In this document: positions 1 through 7,690 of the stretch, piece after piece
Layout: each line of letters begins with the position of its first letter
Numbering within the stretch: the stretch's first letter is position 1
NCBI GenBank assembly: GCA_029213045.1
Contig: JARGPN010000009.1
Span: forward strand, 124,001 to 188,000
Reading direction: 5' to 3'
Source: Alcanivoracaceae bacterium
GTDB taxonomy: Bacteria; Pseudomonadota; Gammaproteobacteria; Pseudomonadales; Alcanivoracaceae
Length of the DNA stretch: 64,000 nt
Notes under the pieces: model-generated
Database searches by the model: none
What the model saw: the letters and a program-made list of their open reading frames with translations, nothing else
Told to the model about the DNA's origin: nothing
Position numbers and translations under genes: made by a program

Positions 1-204
1 GCTAAATGGCCAATCCAGTTCATTCCCTGCATAACGCAACACCGGAATACGCGTGCCGTACTGTTCGATATCGTGATCGTCATCGCCAATATCAATTCGC
101 ACGATCGTCGCCTTCGGTAACGCGCGACGAACCACCGCTTCTGCGTCGTCGCACAAATGGCACCCGAGGGTCATCAACAACTCTATTTCCACAGCTGATG
201 CCAT
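1..204 (-). CDS. Glutaredoxin-family (DUF836-like) protein, 3' end cut by window edge
   Basis: The reading frame opens with ATG at 204 and stays open for 68 codons to the window edge, so the C-terminus is missing. The N-terminal segment has a thioredoxin-fold strand followed by GCHLCDDA, a CxxC redox motif close to those of small glutaredoxin-like DUF836 proteins (usually about 80 residues). A later RIPVLRY segment carries the cis-proline expected in this fold. It starts 6 bp downstream of the rlmL stop on the same strand, so it is probably cotranscribed with rlmL. The family assignment rests on the motif and size; the partner protein and physiological role are unknown. Confidence 0.75.
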   Translation of the reverse strand, partial: MASAVEIELLMTLGCHLCDDAEAVVRRALPKATIVRIDIGDDDHDIEQYGTRIPVLRYAGNELDWPFS

Positions 205-210
205 ACCGAA

Positions 211-2313
211 CTAATCCAAATGCCGAATAGCGAATAAATGATGCGGTGTCGCCTGCTGATTGAAGTCTGGCGGCACACTACCGCGGGTTAAATCTTCCAC
301 CTTGAACCACTTGCTCACAAACTCATCGAGTTTGAACTTGCGAAAATTATTGGAAAAGTACAATACGCCGCCCGGCTCTAAACGCTTCATGATCCAACGA
401 ATTAATTCAGCGTGATCCCGCTGCACAACAAAATCATCCCGTGATTTATTGTTTGAAAACGTCGGAGGGTCGCAAAAAACCACGTCAAACTGCTCATTAC
501 ACGCTTGCAACCAGGTCATGGTATCTGCCCGTTCAAGCCGATGATTACGCGTAGAAAACCCATTCAGCGCAAGGTTTTCACCTGCCCAGTCTAAATAAGT
601 TTTGGACGAATCAACCGTCACCGAACTGCGCGCACCGCCAACGGCAGCATGTACCGTTGCCGCTCCTGTGTATCCGAATAAATTCAGGAATCTTTTGCCC
701 GAACACTCGGTTTCAAAACGCATGCGCGTTGGCCTATGATCCAAAAATAAACCTGTATCTAAATAGGCAGAAAGATTCACATAGAAATAAGCTTGCCCTT
801 CACGCACGACCGACATCTCTTTTCGTGCATCCAGTTTTTGATATTGCTGCTTACCTTTTTGTTGCGAGCGCGTGCGCAAGAAAACCTGCTCCCTGTGCGC
901 GCCTAACACTGAACGTACGGCAGAAACGGCCCACATCCTGCGTTGTTCTGCGAGTTTTTCATCGATGGTTTTCGGTGGCGCAAATTCTTGTACGCAAACC
1001 TGCTCGGCGTACACATCAATGGAGAAATTAAATTCTGGCAAATCCCGATCATATAAACGGTAGGAGGTGATTTGTTCTTGCTGAATCCACTTGCGCAATT
1101 GGCGACCATTCTTACGTAGCCGATTTGCCAGTGCCTGGGCCTGCTCAGGCAATTCAAACACTGCTTCGCCTGTTTGCAGGGGTGTCGCCGGCGCACGCAA
1201 GACTGTGCTGACCTTGCGAATGTAGTTATTCATGGCACCGTTTCTCAGTTTCCACTGAGCAACATGCTCCGCCCCCAGTTTATCCAACACCTCGACTTCA
1301 CTGCCCAGCACCACCATGGGCCAACCACGCGCTAACGCGGCCATTTTTCGCCCTAGCGCTTGATGCAATCCGACTACGCGAGGCCGGTCTTCGAGTCGTT
1401 CACCCCACGGCGGGTTGGTCACTATCACGCCGTTGTCGGCAAAGTCTCTAGACGCCAACAATCCCATTTCGCGACGTTCGAAGTGAATCATGGATTCAAC
1501 GCCCGCTCGATCTGCATTGGCTTTTGCTAACCGTAGCGCTTGATCATCACCGTCAAAGCCTTTAATCATGCAACGCACATTGGGATTCACTTGCGCACGG
1601 GCCTCTTCACGCATTTTTGTCCACAACGCCGAGCGACAACCGCGCCACTGCAACACGGAGAAATTCTCACGCATCAATCCCGGCGCCACATTCTTGGCAA
1701 TTAACGCCGCTTCAATTGGTACCGTGCCGCTGCCACAGAACGGATCGATAAGTACCGGCGCATCCGTATTCGGCCAGCCCGCGACGCGTAGCATTGCCGC
1801 GGCCAATGATTCACGCAAAGGCGCAGCACCGCCACTCACGCGATAACCGCGACGACTCAACGGCACGCCACTAAAATCAATCGACACACTGGCCTGCTCT
1901 GCGGCGATGAGTATTCTTAGACACAACGCACCAGCAGGCTCACGTTGCAATATCACTCGGCGGGATAGGTTTCGGCAGAACACGCTCGACGAAATACGCG
2001 GATCTCCGCGTACGCCCGCCTCATGATCGACATGCACATTCAATGGCGTTTCGACGCCGAGGTGTTCGTCGATATCAATCAGCTTTGCGAGCTGTTCTGC
2101 GGCCACATCAGGCGTTGCCTCTACTTGCCCGATGGGCATCAGCACGCGCTCTGCTAAGCGCGACCACAAGGTAATACGCAGCGCTTGGTCTAGCGCACCC
2201 TGTTCAATACGAACTGCCGCGACACCCGCTGGTGTGACATCCAAGCCTAGCTCGCCAAGCTCCTCTGCCAACAAGCCAGCGAGGCCAGGAATACAGGTAA
2301 CGATCAGTTCCAC
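211..2313 (-). CDS. rlmL: Bifunctional 23S rRNA methyltransferase RlmKL
   Basis: This enzyme makes m2G2445 and m7G2069 in 23S rRNA, using S-adenosylmethionine, during large-subunit assembly in the cytoplasm. The 700-residue protein matches the E. coli fusion (702). A THUMP-type RNA-binding region lies at about residues 45-155. The first methyltransferase (RlmL half) has the SAM loop DPFCGSGT at 190-197 and the catalytic NPPWGE at 300-305. The second (RlmK half) has LNLFGYTGAAT at 543-553 and CDPPTF at 614-619. The start is a GTG with a purine-rich AGGTAGG upstream; no ATG fits the conserved N-terminus better. It is followed at 6 bp by the glutaredoxin-like gene. The rlmL-rmf-pyrD neighbourhood is conserved in gammaproteobacteria. 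Confidence 0.95.
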   Translation of the reverse strand: MELIVTCIPGLAGLLAEELGELGLDVTPAGVAAVRIEQGALDQALRITLWSRLAERVLMPIGQVEATPDVAAEQLAKLIDIDEHLGVETPLNVHVDHEAGVRGDPRISSSVFCRNLSRRVILQREPAGALCLRILIAAEQASVSIDFSGVPLSRRGYRVSGGAAPLRESLAAAMLRVAGWPNTDAPVLIDPFCGSGTVPIEAALIAKNVAPGLMRENFSVLQWRGCRSALWTKMREEARAQVNPNVRCMIKGFDGDDQALRLAKANADRAGVESMIHFERREMGLLASRDFADNGVIVTNPPWGERLEDRPRVVGLHQALGRKMAALARGWPMVVLGSEVEVLDKLGAEHVAQWKLRNGAMNNYIRKVSTVLRAPATPLQTGEAVFELPEQAQALANRLRKNGRQLRKWIQQEQITSYRLYDRDLPEFNFSIDVYAEQVCVQEFAPPKTIDEKLAEQRRMWAVSAVRSVLGAHREQVFLRTRSQQKGKQQYQKLDARKEMSVVREGQAYFYVNLSAYLDTGLFLDHRPTRMRFETECSGKRFLNLFGYTGAATVHAAVGGARSSVTVDSSKTYLDWAGENLALNGFSTRNHRLERADTMTWLQACNEQFDVVFCDPPTFSNNKSRDDFVVQRDHAELIRWIMKRLEPGGVLYFSNNFRKFKLDEFVSKWFKVEDLTRGSVPPDFNQQATPHHLFAIRHLD

Positions 2314-2629
2314 AGAAAAACCTACCTTTACTTCGTGATGAAAATCAAAAACTTACTGAAAATATCAACAAGTTGTCACTGATACTTAATTTGCTCGCAA
2401 TATAAGCCATATTCCTAAGCAGCCATTCCTATATTGCTACTTGATATTCGACAGCGCGAGCTGAGCTTCGGATACTGGATGTGTAGCGCGGGAAATACCT
2501 ACCCGGTTCCGCTCAGGAGCGAGTGCGGTCTAAGACCGGCCCCTATCAGCTTCTGTCTCGGTGTGAACCAGTTTATACCGCGCCACGTTCTTCACTACAT
2601 AACGATATGGCAGAGAGGAAGTGTTCGAT
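2314..2629. other. Divergent intergenic region between rlmL and rmf
   Basis: This 316-bp stretch must hold the divergent promoters of rlmL (leftward) and rmf (rightward). I see a strong Shine-Dalgarno (AGAGGAAG) about 8 nt before the rmf ATG but no convincing sigma70 hexamer pair. No ORF here looks coding. The rmf leader may be long, since in the family rmf is induced in stationary phase by ppGpp/CRP-type control; that is family knowledge, not visible here. Confidence 0.5.
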
Positions 2630-2836
2630 ATGAAAAGACAGAAAAGGAACCGTGATACCCGTGCTTACACTCGCGGCTATCAAGCAGGTCTAGATGGAAA
2701 ATCCCGCGATTTATGCCCCTTTGACGAAAATCTTGATATGCGATCTCACTGGCTTGGTGGCTGGCGAGAGGGTCGCACTGATCAAAATTATGGAATGACC
2801 GGCGTCTCCGGCGTTCAAAACATCAAAAATCTTTAA
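2630..2836 (+). CDS. rmf: Ribosome modulation factor
   Basis: RMF binds 70S ribosomes in stationary phase and helps pair them into inactive 100S dimers. The 68-residue product starts MKRQKR and carries the family core RGYQAGLDGKS, CPF and WLGGWREG, which align directly with E. coli RMF (55 residues). It has a longer C-terminal tail (about residues 50-68), as in Pseudomonas-type proteins. A GTG nine bases upstream is in frame, but the ATG has the well-spaced AGAGGAAG and matches the family N-terminus, so ATG is chosen. A rho-independent terminator follows. The gene is convergent with pyrD. Confidence 0.96.
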   Translation: MKRQKRNRDTRAYTRGYQAGLDGKSRDLCPFDENLDMRSHWLGGWREGRTDQNYGMTGVSGVQNIKNL

Positions 2837-2892
2837 CACCCAGCACGGCTGGGATACTACAGAGCAAGTGAACGGCGCGTTACGCGTCTCAT

Positions 2893-2916
2893 AGGGCCCC
2901 TCCAGGGCCCTTCTTT
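2893..2916 (+). terminator. Rho-independent terminator of rmf
   Basis: GGGCCC-CTCCA-GGGCCC forms a 6-bp all-GC stem with a 5-nt loop, followed by TTCTTT. Its last bases overlap the pyrD stop codon on the other strand. Confidence 0.8.
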
Positions 2917-3919
2917 ATGCCTGCCAGCTTCGCACTGCGTCGCGGACGAGTGACGGCCCTGTATAAATGAGGCCGCTGTAGATCTGCACCAAAGACGCGC
3001 CTAACAGTTGTTTATCTCGCGCATCCTGGCCAGACAAAATCCCGCCAACGCCGATGACAGGCACCTTGCCATCGAGCGCCTTACAAAATGTACCGAGCGT
3101 TTTATCCGCCAATGGCTTTAACGGTGCGCCACTTAATCCGCCAGCTTCCGCTCCATGACGTAATTGCTCAACGCCTGGACGAGTAACCGTAGTGTTCCCG
3201 ACGATAACGCCGTCCATACCGTGCCGTACAAACGCCTGCGCCATCTCAGCAATACTGTCGTCTTCATTATCGGGTGCGACCTTAATGACCAAAGGCACTC
3301 GTCTTCCTGCTTTTTGATCCAGCAATGTTTGGCTTTCACGCAACTGGGCCAGCAGGGCTTCCAACGCATCACCGTGTTGCAGTGTGCGCAGCCCCGGCGT
3401 GTTAGGCGACGAAACATTCACTACCACGTAGCTAGCCGATTGATGCACACGCTCTAAACAAAACAGATAATCTTGCACGGCATCTTCAACCGGCGTGTCA
3501 AAGTTTTTGCCGATATTAATGCCGAGCACACCGTCAAATCGGCTTTTCTCTACCGCACGGAGTAAGTAGTCCACGCCGTGATTATTAAATCCCATTCTAT
3601 TAATCAGCGCCTTCGCGGGCGGCAATCTAAACAAGCGAGGCTTAGGGTTGCCGGGCTGCGGGCGCGGTGTCACCGTTCCCACCTCTAAAAAGCCAAACCC
3701 CAACGAAGCCAAGCCGTTGATGCAATCACCGTTTTTATCCAGCCCCGCGGCCAATCCAACCGGATTCGGAAAATCCAATCCCATCACTGACACGGGCTTT
3801 GCCGGCACACAAGACGGATATAAATGTCCGAGGCCGCTACGCAACGCAGCAAGGGTCAGTTCGTGTGAGTGCTCTTCAGACATGGAGAAAAGCAAAGGAC
3901 GGGCGAATTGATACAACAT
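2915..3919 (-). CDS. pyrD: Dihydroorotate dehydrogenase (quinone), class 2
   Basis: PyrD oxidises dihydroorotate to orotate in pyrimidine synthesis, passing electrons to the quinone pool at the inner membrane. The 334-residue length matches class 2 enzymes (E. coli 336). The N-terminus [13 protein letters not shown] is the short amphipathic membrane-docking helix that defines class 2. Residues [10 protein letters not shown] and NRMGFNNHG are FMN/substrate loops, [11 protein letters not shown] contains the class 2 catalytic serine, and IGVGGI and YSGL bind the FMN phosphate. An upstream in-frame GTG is rejected because ATG at 3919 follows an AGGTG Shine-Dalgarno and fits the family start. It is monocistronic and convergent with rmf. 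Confidence 0.96.
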   Translation of the reverse strand: MLYQFARPLLFSMSEEHSHELTLAALRSGLGHLYPSCVPAKPVSVMGLDFPNPVGLAAGLDKNGDCINGLASLGFGFLEVGTVTPRPQPGNPKPRLFRLPPAKALINRMGFNNHGVDYLLRAVEKSRFDGVLGINIGKNFDTPVEDAVQDYLFCLERVHQSASYVVVNVSSPNTPGLRTLQHGDALEALLAQLRESQTLLDQKAGRRVPLVIKVAPDNEDDSIAEMAQAFVRHGMDGVIVGNTTVTRPGVEQLRHGAEAGGLSGAPLKPLADKTLGTFCKALDGKVPVIGVGGILSGQDARDKQLLGASLVQIYSGLIYTGPSLVRDAVRSWQA

Positions 3920-4002
3920 TTGGAGCACCTGTGCTGTGCGGAAATACGACGACGGGCAATGATACAGAAAGACCTACGCGATTGCCGCGCATTATAGAAA
4001 AG

Positions 4003-4039
4003 AGAAAGGGCCAGTGCACTCAGTGCATTGGCCCTTTCT
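4003..4039 (-). terminator. Terminator of the DUF1302-to-RND operon
   Basis: A 16-bp near-perfect stem (one G-T wobble) with a 5-nt loop encloses GGGCC/GGCCC. Read leftward, it is followed by a pyrimidine-rich CTTTTCT tract. It sits about 70 bp beyond the stop of the RND transporter and before the pyrD promoter, so it closes the five-gene operon. Confidence 0.75.
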
Positions 4040-4109
4040 TGGAAGATCTCAACGATTACGCATCGCTGGATCTTAGTGCTAGTGCAATTTTTACAGCTAG
4101 CGCATTGCG

Positions 4110-6473
4110 CTACTTAGTCTCTTCTTTCAATAAGAAGCGAGCCAACGATGGCAACAACCAAAGCGCGCCGATCATATTCCAGAGGAACATGAAGGTGAGC
4201 AAGATGCCCATATCGGCTTGGAACTTGATTGAGGAGAAGCCCCAAAGAACAACACCCACCGCCAATGCTAGGCCAGTGAACGCTACCGCCTTACCGGTCG
4301 TTTTCAGTGTTTCTCGGTAAGCCGTTTCCAAGTCCATGCCTTGCTTCAAGTAACTCGCCAACTTGCTGTAAATATAAATGCCGTAATCGACACCAATACC
4401 CACACCTAATGCGATAACCGGCAGTGTCGCGACTTTTACGCCAATGCCTAAGTATGTCATCAACGCCTGACACAAGATCGACGTTAAGCCCAGCGGAATG
4501 ATGATACACAGCACCGCACGAATTGAGCGGAATGCGATCAAGCACAAAATGGTCACTACGCCGTAAACCAATATCAACATTGGGTATTGGCTTGCTTCGA
4601 TGGTTTGGTTAGTCGCGGCTTCAACACCCGCGTTACCCGAAGCCAACTTGAAATCAATAATTTCAGGCTGCGCGCTGGTAGCATTGTAATCTTCAACTGT
4701 TTGCGTCACACGATTAAGCGTTTCCGCTTTGTGGTCATCAAGGAACACGTACATCGGTGTCAGGCTGCAATCTAGGTTGAACAATGAGTTGGGCATATAG
4801 CGCATCGCATTGTTTAACGCGAACTGGTCACGGGATACCGTGCCCCACTTTAAGCTGCCTTCATTCATGTTTGCGTTAATTTGCTTAGTCACCGATGCAA
4901 CCGTGACAACCTCTTGGACGCCGCCAACATTTCGCAAGGTCCAGGCCAGATTATCAATGGCAACCATAGCGTCATAGCTATTGCAGCCTTCCATCGGTGT
5001 TTTACCCATGACAACCAAAACGTCGGCACTGACGCTGTAGTTAGACACCAAGTAATTCACATCATGGTTGTACTGGTATTTGCGCTCTGGCTTATATCCG
5101 CGTTCACACACTTCTTCTGCACATGGATCAGGCCATAGCTCAGGGGCACCTTTATTTAAATCACCAATTTTCAAATCTTGACTTAAATAAATACCACCGG
5201 CGTAACCGATCACAGCAATACCAATGGAAATTGCCGCCAACGGCTTGCGCGTGAAGTGAGAAAAAATAGACGCTAACGGATGGTCGGCATTATCTTTCGC
5301 TTTGACCTTTCTGATCGCCGCGTTACTGCAGCCAACGTAGGACAAAATGATCGGAACAATGATCAAGTTGGTCAGGATAACGACACCAACACCCACACTC
5401 GCCGCAATTGCCAACTCGCGAATGACGCCGATATCGATAATGTATAGCGTCACAAAACCAATAGCATCTGAGATCAGTGCAATCATGCCGGGCACGACTA
5501 ACGCCGCGAACGTATCGCTCGCCGCTACGCGTGCCGAATCACCGGACGCCATGTAGTTGGTGAACGTGTTTACTATCTGAACCCCGTGACTTACCGCGAT
5601 TGCAAAGACAAGGAACGGCACCAACATCGAATACGGGTCAATGGTAAAGCCCATCACACTCACGAGGCCTAGCTGCCATACCACTGCAATAACAGAACAG
5701 CCTGTTACCGCCAATGTGCTTTTTAGGCAACGCGTATCGAGCAACAGCAACAAAGCTGTCAGCGCGATAGTGATCAAGAAAAACATTGCCACTTGCTGCG
5801 CGGCAGCAATGACATCACCGACCTTTTTCGCGATACCAACAACATGGACACGAATAAACGGATACTCGCTTTCATACCGCTCGCGAATTTCGTCTAACGA
5901 TGCTGACAGCGTTGGGATATCCACTTCCGAGTCAGGCGACAACACATCAAGAAGGTTTGCGTGAACAATGCTCGAACGGAAATCATCCGACACTAAACGC
6001 CCAACGTGACCAGAGCGTAATACGTTGGTACGCAATTGCTCCAAGCTATCCGCACTGCCGTCATAGTCTGGCGGAATAACTTCGCCGCCCTGGAAACCCT
6101 CTTCAGTGACTTCGTTCCAGCGAACATTGGCTGTCCACAAAGAACTAATTTTTGAAGGGTCAACGCCTGGCATTGAAAATACGTCGTCGGTAATTTTCTT
6201 TAAAGCATCCATATATTCTTCGTTGAAGATGTCTTCATTACGAGTGTCTTCAACGATGATGCGAACGTCATTGCCTAAATCTACATCCGCTTGGTGTTCT
6301 AAAAAGTTCTGAATGTACGGGTGCTGTAGCGGCACCATTTTACTCACGTCTGTGTTGACATGAATGTCACGCGCAGACCAAGCAAAAAACGCCGTCGCCA
6401 AGGCAAAGACAACCAGAATCGCCGGGCGTGCAGAAAACAAGGCTTTGGCGAGGGAAGAAGATAAATTACTCAT
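4110..6473 (-). CDS. MMPL/RND-family transporter, lipid-type
   Basis: This 787-residue inner-membrane protein has the RND duplicated layout: one N-terminal helix (about 15-35), a large periplasmic loop, five to six helices (about 225-380), a second periplasmic loop with several cysteines (about 450-600), and a final helix bundle (about 620-780). The first bundle resembles a sterol-sensing/MMPL domain. A glycine/aspartate-rich GVGIGVDYGIYIYSK in the second bundle is the usual proton-relay region. It is about 250 residues shorter than AcrB-type drug pumps and matches the MMPL/HpnN class that moves lipids. It is the last gene of an operon with DUF1302, DUF1329, a surface lipase and a YCF48 protein, and starts 9 bp after the YCF48 stop. 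The substrate is inferred to be lipid-like; direction is unknown. Confidence 0.85.
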   Translation of the reverse strand: MSNLSSSLAKALFSARPAILVVFALATAFFAWSARDIHVNTDVSKMVPLQHPYIQNFLEHQADVDLGNDVRIIVEDTRNEDIFNEEYMDALKKITDDVFSMPGVDPSKISSLWTANVRWNEVTEEGFQGGEVIPPDYDGSADSLEQLRTNVLRSGHVGRLVSDDFRSSIVHANLLDVLSPDSEVDIPTLSASLDEIRERYESEYPFIRVHVVGIAKKVGDVIAAAQQVAMFFLITIALTALLLLLDTRCLKSTLAVTGCSVIAVVWQLGLVSVMGFTIDPYSMLVPFLVFAIAVSHGVQIVNTFTNYMASGDSARVAASDTFAALVVPGMIALISDAIGFVTLYIIDIGVIRELAIAASVGVGVVILTNLIIVPIILSYVGCSNAAIRKVKAKDNADHPLASIFSHFTRKPLAAISIGIAVIGYAGGIYLSQDLKIGDLNKGAPELWPDPCAEEVCERGYKPERKYQYNHDVNYLVSNYSVSADVLVVMGKTPMEGCNSYDAMVAIDNLAWTLRNVGGVQEVVTVASVTKQINANMNEGSLKWGTVSRDQFALNNAMRYMPNSLFNLDCSLTPMYVFLDDHKAETLNRVTQTVEDYNATSAQPEIIDFKLASGNAGVEAATNQTIEASQYPMLILVYGVVTILCLIAFRSIRAVLCIIIPLGLTSILCQALMTYLGIGVKVATLPVIALGVGIGVDYGIYIYSKLASYLKQGMDLETAYRETLKTTGKAVAFTGLALAVGVVLWGFSSIKFQADMGILLTFMFLWNMIGALWLLPSLARFLLKEETK

Positions 6474-6482
6474 GATGGCTCC

Positions 6483-7529
6483 CTAGCGAATGCCGTTAAT
6501 AACATTAAGACCGTGATCGCCTGCCACCAGCAAGCCGCCATCCGTCAAAGACAAAACGCCAGATACGGTTTCACGATTTCGTAAATATTGCAGCGCAACA
6601 CTGTTGCCGTTGTCATGACTTACTAGCACCGCACCTGACTGGCCGATAAGGATAATAGTGCCGTCTTGCAACACAACACCGTCATTGACGGCACGGGTCA
6701 CGCCCGTTTTAATTTCACGCCACGTCGTGCCGGCATCGCGGGAAGAAAAAACCTTGCCCTGCATGCCATGCACTAGGACTAAATTATTCGTCACGGTCAT
6801 GCCAAAGAACGTACCGCCATATGGGCTTTTCAATTTTTGCCAGCTCACACCATTATCCCGCGAGCGGAGCAATGTGCCCTTCTCGCCTGCGATCAATAAT
6901 GTGGATGTGTTAGGAATGCGCTGGATTGCATATAGATGCCAACCATCTGGATTGGGGATATCGGCATTACGTTTTTGCCAAGACGTGCCGCCATCTTGCG
7001 TTTCAACAACGTAGCCGTAACCACCCACGGCCATTGCACGATCAGCACTTTCGCAAATGACATCTAGAAATGGCGCGCCAGACGTATCGACAACTTCCGG
7101 CTGGTCGTAGCTGTCATAGCTATCGTAGTCGTCATAGTTATCGTAGTCGTCTTCGTCGTCTGCAGAGGCATCCGCCGCGCCGCCGCCAAGAGCATCGGAA
7201 TATTGCACGGCCCAGGTTTCGCCACCGTCTGCTGTACCCAGCACAACCGCGTCATGACCAACCGCCCAGCCGTGCTTTGCGTCAGCAAAACACACCGACG
7301 TTAACAACGCGTCAGTAGGACTTTGCGCAGACACCCACGTCTGACCTTCATCTTCAGAAAATAAAATGTTGCCGCGATCACCAACGGCGACCACACGCGT
7401 ACCCGCGCGCGCAACATCTAAATACGTTAAGGCGCTGACAACCGGTGACTCCGAAGACGCCGGTGCTGCACCAATCTGCGCAGTCGCCAGCAACCCAGCC
7501 GCACAGACAGAAATGGCAATAACTCTCAT
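6483..7529 (-). CDS. YCF48-related beta-propeller, secreted
   Basis: The 348-residue protein begins with a clear Sec signal peptide (MRVIAISVCAAGLLATAQIG, cleavage near AAPA) and then has repeated propeller blades of the form GxxGxIL-S-DxGxTW (EDEGQTW, ADGGETW, QDGGTSW, RDNGVSW, RDAGTTW), typical of YCF48/HCF136-like proteins. The chosen ATG has GGGA upstream; the longer frame upstream would not give a signal peptide at the N-terminus. An insert at about residues 125-145 is almost pure Asp/Tyr with a few Asn/Ser, and differs from any blade. YCF48 proteins next to MMPL/RND transporters are common in proteobacteria, suggesting a periplasmic partner of the pump; the molecular job is not known. 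Confidence 0.85.
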   Translation of the reverse strand: MRVIAISVCAAGLLATAQIGAAPASSESPVVSALTYLDVARAGTRVVAVGDRGNILFSEDEGQTWVSAQSPTDALLTSVCFADAKHGWAVGHDAVVLGTADGGETWAVQYSDALGGGAADASADDEDDYDNYDDYDSYDSYDQPEVVDTSGAPFLDVICESADRAMAVGGYGYVVETQDGGTSWQKRNADIPNPDGWHLYAIQRIPNTSTLLIAGEKGTLLRSRDNGVSWQKLKSPYGGTFFGMTVTNNLVLVHGMQGKVFSSRDAGTTWREIKTGVTRAVNDGVVLQDGTIILIGQSGAVLVSHDNGNSVALQYLRNRETVSGVLSLTDGGLLVAGDHGLNVINGIR

Positions 7530-7629
7530 ATCAATTCCCGAGCAAATCGAAAATAAAAAGGTTCTATTAATTACTGCTTCCAAGCGTGTTTGCGCTCGCC
7601 TCCAAAGACCAACGCTTCCTGTTTATATA

Positions 7630-7659
7630 AACCAAGGGTGGCTATGGCCACCCTTGGTT
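7630..7659 (-). terminator. Strong hairpin between lipase and YCF48 genes
   Basis: AACCAAGGGTGGC pairs perfectly with GCCACCCTTGGTT around a 4-nt loop. Leftward, the stem is followed by TATATAAAC, a poor U-tract, so it may act as a partial terminator or an mRNA-stabilising end that lowers expression of the two downstream genes. Confidence 0.6.
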
Positions 7660-7690
7660 TTGTACTTCAAAAATGTGAATAATTTCGAGC

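Noticed and set aside
3799-4320. 173-codon plus-strand ORF across the pyrD promoter and RND end
   Set aside because: It crosses a terminator and two genes on the other strand, without ribosome site or domain.
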